64,000 nt of DNA from Parasponia andersonii (Eukaryota > Streptophyta > Magnoliopsida > Rosales > Cannabaceae): assembly GCA_002914805.1 (NCBI GenBank), contig JXTB01000026.1:1518077-1582076 (forward strand), given 5' to 3'. Under the pieces are notes generated by a model that was given only the letters and a program-made list of their open reading frames with translations, was not told the DNA's origin and did not search any database. The first letter of the stretch is position 1; each line of letters begins with the position of its first letter. The translations under genes and the position numbers were made by a program. Below are positions 45,771 to 57,010 of this stretch, one piece after another.

Positions 45771-46805
45771 CTGAAAGAAGAAATATGGGATGGATTTAGT
45801 CCTATGTGAGCATCAGGTATCCTTGCTACATGCGAGCAATTTGGGGCCATAAATCCTAGGATTGCATCGACAACAAGCTGTTCATCAAATTTTTCCTAAT
45901 CAATCTATGGGTTCATCTAAAATTGTTCGAGCAACTCTTTGGTAATCCGTCACTCGACTGATTTTGGTTTTCAAACGTCAGGATTCAGATCCTAAATTTC
46001 TTCTATCAATCATCTAAGTAATTTATTCGATAAGTTAATGGAGAGATTCTGAGATATGCCAATTTTTTCAGTTCATCTGAATATGGGGATGGGTTTATAT
46101 TCGAGGCATTCAGGCTCTACGATTTGTCTTTCTATTTCTAGAAATAGGCTCTGTAAATAAGAGTTCTCCAGAAATCGAAGAACAATAATTCTTTAAATGA
46201 GAGAGAGAGAATGTATGCTAACCTTTTTTCGGAGACTGAAAATATGAGATGTTGTCTGAAGGACTGTGATAATGACTTCGTCGGAGAAGATGATGAATTT
46301 GTGTGAGCTAAAAAGCGAAGAGGGACACCGAGAGAATTTCTATCTTATGGACGCTTCGGATTTCAGAAGAAATGAAAGAGGAATATGAGGCAATAGGGTT
46401 CGAGTTTTGAAGAGGAGGCGGATGGACTTTTGATATATATATCTCAAGCATCATCAAATCACAGCTGTAGATCAAGTCATTTAATTTTCAGATCTAATGG
46501 CCGAAGTTCACACGAGAGTTAATTTTTGAAATTAAAAGAGTTTTTTTTTTTCGAAATTTGAAATGCCTCGATTTGAGACAACAGCTGGCATCATCGCTAT
46601 CATCAAAAAACAGAGAAGTCTCCTCGAGTTTTGCCACTCTCCTAAGAAAAGGTGACACGTGGTTACATCTGTCAGGAAAAAGTACGCGTGGTTCTAAAAA
46701 GATGGGGTTTGAAAAATGGTGACTCTTCAAGGATTTTAAGATTATATCATAATGTTGCATTTATCAGAGAAGGAAGCTCCACTTTGTCCTAAAGAACTAA
46801 TGGAG
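45771..46805. other. Tat 3' region upstream of the antisense gene
   Basis: On the minus strand it may hold the first exon(s) and promoter of the antisense gene: a frame near 45875-45830 reads LVVDAILGFMAPNCSHVAR, and a possible donor lies near 46215. None could be confirmed. The rest up to the polypurine tract shows nothing. Confidence 0.35.
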
Positions 46806-46818
46806 CTGGGGAGACAAT
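46806..46818 (+). other. Polypurine tract of the Tat element
   Basis: CTGGGGAGACAAT directly precedes the 3' LTR. Confidence 0.6.
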
Positions 46819-47410
46819 TATTGTGCGGTCTAAAACCTATATGTTGGTCAATGCCAAAAAGGAAAAGTTAGCAACCAAGTTGGACGTGTCAGGTCGCATG
46901 AGAATTTTTCTGATCAAAGTGCGATCTCCTCCGAATGAATTAAGTGCGACTAGTATGAAAAGAAAACTAGATCAAGCTTCATCAAGCGGGTAATCTACAT
47001 AGAAAGGGAAATAAGTTTTTGAATGGAGATCAACCAATCATTCCATTCAAGTTATTACCCAATTATATTGTTACTTGAATTGTATTTTTTGATTACACAC
47101 TTATCCGTTTTCACAGTTGGAAAACATTGAGCCACCCTCATCTATATAAGGGGAACTCAGTGTTGCTATTATGGACTTTTGGCTACACTCTGTATCTCTC
47201 TCTCTAGATTCTCTGATCTTGAGACTTAAAGAAACTCTTGTAATTCCTCAGAAAATAGTAAAGAATAGTGGACATAAGCTCATCCTTTTTGGGGCTGAAC
47301 CACTATAAAATTCTTGTCTTTTTATTTGCTTTGATTTGATCAACCCTTTTTACACACAAGCCACATCTTTCAATTTCCTAAATTCATTATTGGCAAAACC
47401 TCCATCAACA
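46819..47410 (+). repeat. 3' LTR of the Tat element
   Basis: Starts TATTGTGCGG (TG changed to TA) and ends CCATCAACA; 592 bp, one base shorter than the 5' LTR, collinear throughout, TATA box at 47141-47150. Confidence 0.92.
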
Positions 47411-47415
47411 CTAAA

Positions 47416-49505
47416 TAAAAATGATTCGATAAAATATTTTTGGATCGAAGTGATAAGTACCGCTTGTCATATTATGAATAGAGTTATGATAAGGCCAATT
47501 TTGAACAAGACACCTTATAAACTTTGGAAAGGTAGAAAATCCAACATTGGCTATTTTAAAGTTTTTGGTTGTAAATATTTTATTTTGAATACTAAAGATA
47601 ATTTAGGCAAATTTGATTCAAAATCTGATATTGGTATTTTTCTTAGATACTCTACTACTAGTAAAGCTTATAAAGTTTTCAATAAAAAAACATTAGGAGT
47701 AGAAAAATCTATGCATGTTATTTTTGATGAGTCTAACCCTCTTCTTGAGGAGAAAAAAAAATAGATGATGATGATATTGTAGGTATAGAACCAAGCTTGA
47801 ATGAGCTAAGTGTCAGTGTGAAAACAAGTGGAGAAAAAGACATTCAACCTTAACAAGATCTTAAGGAAGAAAAGGAAAGTGACAATGGTATTACTATTTC
47901 TCTTCCTCAAGATTTAAAATTCAATTTTGCTCATCTAAAAGACCAAATTTTAGATGACCCCTTACAAGGAGTCAGGACTAGAGCATCACCTAGAAATATT
48001 TGTAATAACATGGGTTTTATCTTTCAAACTGAACCAAAAAGTTTCAAGGATGCCAAAATTGATGAATCATGGATTTTAGCCATGTAGGAGGAATCAAATC
48101 AATTTGAAAGGAGTGATGTTTAGGAATTAGTTCCAAGACTTAAGGATCAATCGGTTATTAGAACTAAATAAGTCTTTAGAAATAAAATAGATAAGTATTG
48201 GGTGATTGTGAGAAACAAAGCTAGATTAGTAGCTCAAGATTTCAATCAAGAAAAAGGTATCGATTATGAAGAAACCTTTGTACCTATAGTAAGATTAGAA
48301 TCTTTAAGGTTGCTCTTAGCATTTGTATGTCATAAGGATTTTATCCTATATCAAATAGATGTCAAGAGTACATTTCTAAATGGATACATTTTAGAAGAAG
48401 TATATGTAGCCTAACCCCCTGGTTTTCAAAGTCATAACTATCCGAATCATGTTTTCAAATTGAAAAAGGCTCTTTATTTATAGCTTAAAGCAAGTTCCTA
48501 GAACTTGGTATAATAAATTAAGTAAATTCTTGATTTTAAATGATTTGACTATAGGAAAAGCAAATACTACTCTTTTTATAAAAAGAAAGAAGGGAGAGAT
48601 GATTATAGTTCAAATTTATATTGATGATATTATATTTGGTACTACTATTATTTCTCTTTGTGAAGAATTTTCTACTATATGCACAATGAGTTTGAAATGA
48701 GCGTGATAGGAGAACTCATTTTCTTCCTTGGCCTCCAAATTAAACAAAGTAAAGAAGGAATATTCATCAATCAATCCAAATACATCAAGGGTATATTAAA
48801 GAAATTCGATATGGAGAACTCCAAGTCAATGAGAACACCTATGAGCTCTTCAATCAAGCTTGACAAAGACGAAAATGGTAAAGCAGTGGATATTAACAAA
48901 TATCGATATATGATCGGATCACTTCTTTACTTAATGACTAATAGACTAGATATAGTGTTTAATGTTTGTCTATGTGCTAAATTTTAATCTAATCCTAAGG
49001 AATCATATCTTAGTGCAGCATAATGTATTCTAAGATATTTGCATAGTACTATGAACTTAGGATTATGGTATCCAAAAGGCACACACTTTAACATTACTAG
49101 TTTTTTATATGCGAACTTTGCTAGTTGTCAAACAACAGCAAGAGCACTAGTGGCAGTTATCATTTTCTTGGTTATTCGCTTGTGTCTTGATTTAGCAAGA
49201 AACAAAATTCTGTTACTCTTTCTACTATAAAAGCTGAATATATCTCTGCATGCAATTTTCGTGCTCAAATTCTATGGATAAATCAAACACTAATGGAATT
49301 TGGAATGAATTATACTCATGTGCCTATTAAATGTGATAAAACTAGTACTATCAATTTTTCAGAAAATCTAATTTTGTATTCACATGCTAAGTATATAGAT
49401 ATTAGACATCATTTTCTTTATAATCATATGCAAAAAGGTGACATTATACTTGAATTTGTTTGTACGAAAAAACAACTAGCTGATATTTTCACTAAATTTC
49501 ATTGA
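47416..49505 (+). pseudogene. SIRE-like integrase C-terminus, reverse transcriptase and RNase H
   Basis: The frame resumes after the Tat duplication with IKYFWIEVISTACHIMNRV, the integrase end (TPYKLWKGRKSNIGYFKVFG; FLRYSTTSKAYKVFNKKT), then RT: NKARLVAQDFNQEKGIDYEE, ETFVPIVRLESLRLLLAF, QIDVKSTFLNGYILEEVYVA, and the intact active site YIDDIIFG at 48617-48640. Next LKFL-type QSKYIKGILKKFDMENSK, then RNase H-like MNLGLWYPKGTHFNI and DIRHHFLYNHMQKGDI, ending QLADIFTKFH at 49502. The order integrase before RT is copia-type. Many stops and frameshifts. Confidence 0.85.
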
Positions 49506-50042
49506 ATTTGTTCTTGCTTAAATCTTGTTTAAATTGCATGCCATATTCTTTAAACTGATGATTTTTCAATGTTTTAGTTATTGGTTTAAACATGTTTATC
49601 ATTTTTCAAGTAAAATTCTTCAAAAATTGCCAAAACAGGGTTTTCAACAGATCAAAAATTTTTTCGGCCTACTGAAAAATTGCCCTAGAAATTGCTGTTT
49701 TTCTATCGTTTTCGGCAGACCAAAAACCAGGTTTTGGTCTATTGAAAACTTGCAGTCTAGCGAGTATTTAAGGCTTCTTCTTGGTTTTTCACTCATTTTC
49801 TCTCACTCTTTCTACCAAAAACCCTCTCTCTCTAATCCTAAAACTCTCTATTCTTATTTCTACTCATTTTTCTCTATAGATCACTCAATTTTCTTCCAAC
49901 TAGAGTCAATTTTATCACTTTTTCACTCTTATTCTTTGTTTTTCTCACTATTTTGGCACCAAAATCAAATCTCTCTTTTTCCTCCAATCTTAAAATCCAA
50001 AATTCCTTTGTGTTTACATTTATTCTTGTTATCTTTTGTCAT

Positions 50043-51134
50043 ATGACTCCTAGAAGGGAAAAACTATGGCATAAAGGCAAAGAAATTCGAGCAGATGAGC
50101 CTGAACAACGCACCAAAGCGAGGAGTGATATTCCTCTTTTAGAATCCTCTGCTCTTATATCTAGATATAAAGTTTCTCTAACAAAAGTATTATTTGGGGT
50201 AGAACCTTCAATTTCAGAGACTTAGCCTATGACAATTTCCTAGTGCTTATGAAAAATATGAAAATATAAGTTGGACTGAATTCTACTCTATTAGAGAGAC
50301 AGGATATCCTAGATTGATTAGGGCTTTCAATACTTGTACCAATATCTTTACGGGATAATATGCTAGTTATGGTTCCCTTAAGTGAATTGATTTTGAAGTC
50401 ACTAAACAACTCCTAGCAGACCTATTTCATTTACCTCTAGGTGGTTATACGTTCCTCGTAACCAACTTCTGGACTATGCTTGATGATTTTGACCCTCAAC
50501 AAGCTCTACTTAGAGTCTGCTCTCTTGATAGCTTTCAGCTTAAGCCCCATGTTATTAACCTTACTCTAGATGCTAGGATTCTATTCCAATTTATGTCTCA
50601 GAACATGATTCCTCAAGGTGGCCATAGAGATGCACCTACTTTTTGTGAACTTAGTTTTGTTGATCCTATTCTTGTTAGGAGAAAATTAAACCAACCATAG
50701 AGAATAGGAGATCCTTTCTTCTTTATAGTTTTCTCCTCACTCGTATCTTTCAGCACTTTAATATCCCACCATTTGATGAAGCAGAATGTAAACTATGGAC
50801 TATTGATATTGAAATCAATAACAAGACTTTCAGTTTCGTGGGATTCAGTTTCCTTAAGAATGAATGGGTTGCCAAAACTAAACAAGGACATAATCAAAAT
50901 ATGGAAGCTCAACAAGAAGCTAGTGGTAGTCATCGTGGCACAGCTGCTGAAGGTGTTGTTAAGGGAGCTCATGCTGAAAAAGCATCTACACAAGGTTTTG
51001 ACTTTCATGAAGCCTTCAACAGCCTCTCAGAATGCATCAACACTATCCAGTTTGACATCCATCATCTACATGACACCGAGTTTGAATACTTTCAGATTGT
51101 TTTAGCCGATATCTACTCAGTCTGTCAACACTAA
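50043..51134 (+). pseudogene. Extra ORF downstream of SIRE pol (env-like position)
   Basis: Starts MTPRREKLWHKGKEIRADEP. After a frame change it reads ISWTEFYSIRETGYPRLIRA, FEVTKQLLADLFHLPLGGYT, LDARILFQFMSQNMIPQGGH and, after another, SFLKNEWVAKTKQGH, a Q/A-rich part and a stop at 51132-51134. This resembles the 'putative plant transposon protein' domain (PF20167-like) found in third frames of SIRE elements and many plant repeats. The position is that of the so-called env-like ORF, but no signal peptide or membrane segment is visible. Disabled by stops near 50225, 50360, 50392 and 50700. Function unknown. Confidence 0.65.
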
Positions 51135-51599
51135 GAACATCAATTTTAGATTTACAAGATCAATAGGACAAGATGATGAGGATGATGCAATCTTTCTTCG
51201 GGCAATTTCCTCCTCCATAGATTTTTTTTGTTTTACATCTCTTGAACTTTTATTTCTTTGGTTGTACTCTTATTTTTTGTTGGCTTAATGTATGAACTCT
51301 TTGTTTTTGTTTGAATTAGATATTTTATTTCACATTGCTATATTTGATTTATCCTTCTTTCTTGTGGATGTTTTGATGATATCAAACTTAGTCATTTTTT
51401 TCTTCAAATATAATTGGTATCTATTGGCATAAAGTTTTCAAAATATACACTCATGTTTAAGAGGGAGTTTAAATTCCTTTAAATAAGTATATTTTGAGGG
51501 AGAGCATTCAAGAAATTTGTAAGGACACTTACCCTTGTTTATTGAAATCTTATTCCTTGCTCTATTTTCTTTCCTTTAAATTAAATGTTTGTTATCATC
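51135..51599. other. SIRE 3' untranslated region
   Basis: T-rich, non-coding sequence between the extra ORF and the polypurine tract. Confidence 0.6.
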
Positions 51600-51613
51600 A
51601 AAAAGGAGGAGAT
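51600..51613 (+). other. Polypurine tract of the SIRE-like element
   Basis: AAAAAGGAGGAGAT directly precedes TGTTAACTCATG, the 3' LTR start. Confidence 0.8.
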
Positions 51614-52881
51614 TGTTAACTCATGTTTTGTATCATCAATTTTATACTCATGTTTTGAAGTTAACAAATATATGATTAAGAACTAATAATCTACTTGAAT
51701 GTGTAGCAATCTAAAGTGAAAGGATCATAAGACATTAAAGATAGATTATGGGGAAGAGCTTGAAGACAAAGTTTAAAAATACAAGACTTAGACGAGCAAA
51801 GATTAATAACTTAGTTCTTGTACTTTAATACTTTTTTATATATAATATGATATTAATGGCTTAAATTTTTCATAAAATAGGAAATTTTCAAACCAATACA
51901 GCCAACTAGTTTATCTTTAATTAAAGTTTAAAAATTATTTTACACAAGCTTTTAAATTAATTTATGAATTTCTACAGTATTTATATTTCATAAAAATCAA
52001 TTTAAGAAGTCACAATTTTGAAAAAAAAAATTGAAAAAGACTTAAAATAAAATCAAAACATGCTCTCTGGTATTCTCAGCAGACCGATTCCTTACTGAAT
52101 TTTTAACAGATCTTAAATTCGATTTTTAGAACTGCACTTTCAACGGCTAGTACTTTTGGTCGACCAAAAACATATTTTTGATCTATCGAAAATGATAGAA
52201 TGTCTATCAAACGATCTAAAATGGCTAATTTTCATTCAAGTCTATAAATAGAAGTTTTTCAATCACTTGAAATAACTTTTGAATATCCTTACATTGCTTA
52301 TATCATATCTTCAAATAGTTCTAATCAATTTTTGTGATTTAAACTTGCAAATCTATTTTTTCACAAAAATCATTTGAGCCAAACTAGATCATATCTTATA
52401 TTCACATTTATTCTCTCTAAGTTTATCTTGTATCAATTATCTTCATTAGAGAGATTCCAGTTTAGTAATTCAATAAAAACTAAATTGTAATTGTGAGGTG
52501 AGGTTGACACTGGATTAATAAACAACCCATTTTAGGTAAAATTGATACTAGAGTCTAAACAATCCAAGTTAGGCATGATAACGCCGGATTCAAGGCTATT
52601 GTAAAGGCGTGAGTATGCCTAAAGAGAAATCACTCCTTTCGTGCAAGAGTCGAAGACGTAGACAAACCGTTGTATTTATTGAACCTCGTAAAAATAGTGC
52701 TTGTATTTCTTTATCTCTATTTCTTTAATTTATTTACCTTAAGCTTGTGTATGTTATTAAGCTATTTTTACTTGATATTGTTATTACTTACATAATTTAC
52801 TTGCTTATTTAGAAAAGTTTACCAAAGTTTTTAAAACTCAATTCATCCTCCCCTCTTAGGTTAGCTATTCTTAGGCTAACA
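51614..52881 (+). repeat. 3' LTR of the SIRE-like element
   Basis: 1268 bp, TGTTAACTCATG...CTTAGGCTAACA. Lacks the TRIM and 40-bp duplication of the 5' LTR and shows an empty TRIM site near 52693-52720. Confidence 0.85.
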
Positions 52882-52886
52882 TGTAG

Positions 52887-53222
52887 ATGTTCTAACTTGC
52901 ATCTACTTAGTGGGGGCATCGTTTAAGTAGGTCTTTGTACTACTCCCAAGCATCGTAAAGAGATTCGCTCTTAAACTAAGAAAAGTTGGATATCTAAATG
53001 TGCATCTTTGATGTTTTAACTGGTGGAAAGAATTTTGCAAGGAATTTCTGAGCTCAGTTTGCTAAACTAGTGATTAAATCTGCTGGCAAGGAGTTCAACC
53101 AGTTCCCTACTCGTCTCTCAGGGAGAATGGGAATAGTTACAGAAAAATGGCATTATCAGAAATGCCATTGTATTTAATTATATCATGACTTTCTAGAAAA
53201 TTTTTGATATATGTGTGGGGTT
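52887..53222 (-). pseudogene. Athila-like gag, N-central piece
   Basis: Minus strand between the second solo LTR and SIRE reads YIKNFLESHDIIKYNGISDN, LFPFSLRDE, AQKFLAKFFPPVKTSKM-like residues, ESLYDAWE, YKDLLKRCPH. This is the Retrotrans_gag core of Athila (LFPFSLRDKA...LPPxSI...FLxKFFPxxKT...ExLYEAWERFKDLLRKCPHHG). It connects in frame to the piece ending at 32327 once the SIRE insertion and its duplication are set aside. Confidence 0.8.
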
Positions 53223-53227
53223 CATCC

Positions 53228-55383
53228 TTTAATACCCCACATAATTATATATATATATTAGTGGTGAGACCCATAACCTTATTTTTTAAATCAACCCCCT
53301 CTCTCTTTCTCTTCTCTCTCCCTCCTTCCCGTGCACTTCTCTCTTTCCCCTCCGGCTTTCTTCTTCTCTCCCTCAACTGAGCAACAGCCACCAGCCCATC
53401 TCCCACGTATGCCACCTCCGGCTAGCGTTTAGCCACGGGAACGACTGGCACAGCTCCAGCTCGACACCAGCTGCATGCCGCTGCCCACCCTGCAGCCGCC
53501 GGAGCCACCATATACCGTCAAAAGAGCACGTGATGCCATAGCTTCTGTCGCTCACCGACAATGATTCCAAAAACAAAAAGCCGCGAAATCGGTTGCATTT
53601 GAACCCTCTCGTCATGGGCTCTCTCTTGGTATATATTTCTTGACCTCATTTTGTCCGGTTTGAAAGTTATCATTTTTTGGTGTTTTAAGTTTTGAATTTT
53701 AGTTTTCAATCTAACCGTTATATTTCGTTTTTGTTGTCGTTTTTGGAATGTACTCGGAAAATGGTGAAGTTTGATATATATACATTGACTATATTTAGTG
53801 ATCGGTATGAAAGTCAATATCTAACGGCTTAGATTTTGTCTAGTTTTGTGTGCCACAGGTCTGGTGTCAGCCCAGACCCAAATTAGTCGAGTTATATGTT
53901 TAACTTAGCTATTTTGGACATTAGAAATTCCATAAAGAGATCCGTTCATTGATTCGAAGCTTCGTTGAGGGGTCAATGTTTCCCAAGTGAGCGATCGAGG
54001 GCATGGAATTGGTTCTCGACCCTCCGAACGACCGTCCAATCAACACCTTAAGCATCTAATAGCGTGGTATCATTATCCTAATAAGGTAGGGATTCGATTA
54101 CTTGACTCAAAAATTAATTTAATTTATGATTTTTACATATTTTCAATAAATATAGAATTTCGTTAAATAATTTTTAAAAATTGTGTTTATGTCTATTTTT
54201 GACCTGATTTGAGATATAAATTGCCTGGAAGGCACGTCATACTAGTTGCGTGTCATATATGCTTTTTCGGATTATTTTCTGCAGGAATTTGGATTTTTGG
54301 GTTTTGATAGAAAATAGCTGTTGTAATGCCGAAATTTTTAGAAAATCCAAAATGGCTTGAGAACTCAGTTTTGAGGACTGGAAGTAATTTGATTAAAGAA
54401 TATTGTATGGTTATTTTGAGATTTTGTGGAAATGGTGCATATCCTTATTATGTCATTCATATAGCATTTGTATACATTCACACATTTACGATACCCTACA
54501 TTGGGTGATCAGACTTACGATGCCCCATTTTGGGTGATTGGACTTACGATGCCCCACATCGGGTGATCGGACTTACGGCGCCTCTTTAGATGGCTCAGAC
54601 TTACGAGTAATTCACTAGGATTTCATGATTGCATACATGGTTATATGTTTGCTTGAATAGATATGTACTGGTTTTGATGGATGTTTTACAATAGTTTGGA
54701 ATATTTGAACTATTGGACTATGATTTCCACTTGAGTTTTGTGAATTGTGTGGAATGGAACATTAACCATGCAAGACCTTGAACGTGAGTATATTTTCTTA
54801 CATATAAAAACTTGTAATCGATTCTCTATTGAGCATTCACATGCTCACCCCCTTATTTATTCTCACTTTCAGGTGTAAATTTATTTTGAGAAAATTGTCT
54901 TGGTGACTTGTCAAGATTGTTTGGTTTATGTGTGTCGTTTCCTACATCTTTATTGGTTGGTTCGTACTCTGTATCATTTTTCTTTCTAAGTCAAATTTAT
55001 TTAGCCAATAGTAGTATGTTTACTAAGGGATATATGAGGATGATCTTGCTATTAAATTGAGTACTTAGAAACACAAATGATTTTATGTAGATTATTTGAA
55101 CAATAGACCTAAGATTTTAATTTGACTCATTTCTCTAAATATTATGAATTTAAAAATATTTTTAAATTAATCAATTGGAATTCCTCTAAAATTTTAGTAG
55201 AGTATTCTCTTGAAAATCTATATTAATGAGAGGTTTTCTTAACTTGAATTTTACTTATTTGTGAGAAGTATAATTTTAAACTTCTAGCACTTGATTTTCT
55301 AAAATTTTGGAAAAAAATATTGTTTATCATTATTTCAACTAAAAATTACTAAAAATCACGGCTTTAGGATTTTGGTTATAACA
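53228..55383 (+). mobile_element. Chromovirus solo LTR (2156 bp) inside the Athila-like gag
   Basis: Starts TTTAATACCCCAC (TG lost) and ends TTTGGTTATAACA, comparable to TGTAATACCCC...GTCGTGACA. Perfect CATCC duplications flank it (53223-53227; 55384-55388), and Athila gag resumes on both sides. It is collinear with the LTR at 168-2245: CT-rich then CCGCC-rich leader (53290-53520), TTTTTGGAATGTACTC (53743; compare 682), GTTTGATATATATA, GTGCCACAGGTCTGGTGT, CACATGCTCACCCCC. CpG sites are far fewer than in the left copy, implying long methylation and decay. Confidence 0.9.
54484..54598 (+). repeat. 29-bp minisatellite within the solo LTR
   Basis: Four adjacent units beginning (A)CTTACGATGCCCCA at 54484, 54513, 54542 and 54571; the last is diverged and 28 bp long. 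Confidence 0.85.
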
Positions 55384-55388
55384 CATCC

Positions 55389-55664
55389 CTTGGTAGTCCA
55401 CTAAATTTGACTGAAGCTTAGATCATTTGTAGAATAGTCTATTAATTTTGAAATTGTTGGCTTAGACTGTTGGCTTCCTAATAACCGATTTTATCACTAT
55501 GACTCGAGGTAATGCATAATCCCGGAGTACCAGGTTGTTACAAACTCTAACTGTACTATTTTATGCTTTCTAAAAGCTTTTCTTTTGTCCTTTCAAGTTT
55601 TCTTACAAGTATGTTCAATCTCTAAATCCAATCGGAGTAGATCAAGGCCTTTTACTCGTCGCAT
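55389..55664 (-). pseudogene. Athila-like gag, N-terminal piece
   Basis: Starts MRRVKGLDLLRLDLEIEHT at 55664 on the minus strand and continues, after frame changes, with DYALPRVIVIKSVIRKPTV and ANNFKIN near the solo LTR site. These match the Athila gag start (LPLDPExERT...; L(K/R)DYALP...; (E/Q)ANNFE(I/L)KPA). It is the 5' end of the frame that continues at 53222, 32327 and 28249. Confidence 0.75.
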
Positions 55665-55771
55665 GCAAAATGAATGATTCTGTTGAATAAAGTTAAAATT
55701 CAAATTAAAAATAAAATAATTCAAATGAAAACTAGAGTTATTAAGTATTGATATGAGCAAATACAAAATAG

Positions 55772-55787
55772 TCCTGTGATGGCACCA
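55772..55787 (-). other. Athila-like primer-binding site (tRNA-Asp type, decayed)
   Basis: TCCTGTGATGGCACCA resembles the inverse of the tRNA-Asp primer site (TGGCGCCGTTGCCGGGGA); differences are mostly transitions. It lies between the LTR and the gag start, as it should. Confidence 0.5.
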
Positions 55788-57010
55788 AAATCTTACTGTG
55801 AAATAATTGCAAGAACTCGATATCGCATTCAAATAATAAAGTAGTTAGTAAGAGTATCGTTCCCATAAGAATTGAATCTATTAATTACCAAAAAAAAAAA
55901 ATTACTGTAATTTTATTTGAATAATTAAACTACAATTGAAATTTGTGTTGAAATAAAAATAAATAACCAAATCGAAGTAAAGCAAATTAAAATAAAATTA
56001 ATGATAATTCTATGAGCTAAAGTCCTAAGGTTGCTAATTTTACCAAAGATTAATTCTATCTAGAATTTCTATTAAATTAAATCAGGTTTTTATTCCATAT
56101 GTTGATAGTGAGTTTCATTAAATTAATTATTTGTATTTCTCAAGCATTAATAATTTACCTGGACAACCCAATATTCTTCTATATCTTTATGAAAATTCTA
56201 AATTAGTCAAAGTTCATTAAAATCATAAAATTCTTAATATACGACGAAATTGCATAGATATATCTATCCTATGTTAATTTATGATATTCTAAGGCAAATT
56301 CGATTTATACTTTGTCACAAATCAAACTCTAAATCATGTGATTATTAATCAAGCATTAAGAACTAATTGAAATATACTCAACATATATTAGTATAAAACA
56401 TTAATTTAAATAAATTAAGAGAGTTTAAATATCATAATATGTCTATATCATGGTCCTATAAAAAGAATACTAGTGCATAGCTAAAACAAAGAAAGACATC
56501 ATCTTAAACATAAAGAGTATGAGAAGAAAGAACAATTGATCGAAGTTGAATTGAAGTGCCTCCATTTTTGGGTTGTGTCATGCCTCTCCTTCTCTCAAGC
56601 CGTCTCTCTCACTCACTTTTCAGATTTAAGAAAATTGCTCAAGAAAAACCCTAAGAAGTCTTATTTATACGTTCTTTGGCTCACAGGAAAAATCAGCAGA
56701 AAATAGTATTTTAAAATTTCTATCGTAATCCAATGCTTCCAATGCTATCCTTTGTAGCTCCTCGTGAACTTTTTCTTCTTCTTCTAGCGCTATAATGTCA
56801 CATTCTAGCCGTGCAATGCTTGACCATTAGAGTTCCTATTTTCGTGTCTTGTTTAATTTTCTCCGAATATCGTTTAAACTTTGCCCACAACTTCCAATTT
56901 ACAAAATAGGACTAAAAAAAACAATAAAATTAAAAAAAAAAAAAAGACACGAGAAATAAGAAAAAAATCAAGTATATTGCATTACTTATTTAAGTATAAA
57001 CTAAATAACA
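55788..57010 (-). repeat. LTR of the Athila-like element (5' LTR on minus strand)
   Basis: Begins next to the primer site. GTAGTTAGTAAGAGTATCGT near 55840 and the internal leader/TATA arrangement (about 56560-56690) follow the pattern of the LTR at 26396-27794. The outer limit near 57010 is uncertain, because similar LTR-like sequence continues beyond it. Confidence 0.5.

Larger units (their letters stand above)
36748..47410 (+). mobile_element. Tat-lineage Ty3/gypsy retrotransposon with antisense gene
   Basis: The LTRs are 593 bp (36748-37340) and 592 bp (46819-47410), with termini TGTTG...CAACA. Perfect CTAAA duplications flank it (36743-36747; 47411-47415) and the interrupted copia integrase resumes across them. 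Internal order: primer site, gag, protease, RT, RNase H, a second RNase H, integrase (37400-42885), then 3.9 kb holding a spliced gene on the opposite strand, polypurine tract, LTR. The double RNase H is diagnostic for Tat. It is the youngest resolved large insertion in the stack, but pol has stops and lacks the RT palm. Confidence 0.92.
32328..52881 (+). mobile_element. SIRE/Maximus-like Ty1/copia retrotransposon
   Basis: Complete in outline: 5' LTR (32328-34082), tRNA-Met primer site, gag, protease, integrase, RT, RNase H, a downstream extra frame, polypurine tract, 3' LTR (51614-52881). Ends are TGTT...AACA. Flanking pentamers TATAG (32323-32327) and TGTAG (52882-52886) differ at one base and mark the duplication; the host Athila gag frame continues across it. 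Removing the nested TRIM and Tat elements leaves about 9.5 kb, normal for SIRE. Every coding part is broken. The copia order (integrase before RT) and the extra frame after pol place it in the SIRE/Maximus lineage. Confidence 0.85.

Noticed and set aside
49525..50046. Plus-strand 173-codon frame before the SIRE extra ORF
   Set aside because: Phe/Ser-rich composition without a domain; it is T-rich spacer sequence between pol and the extra ORF.
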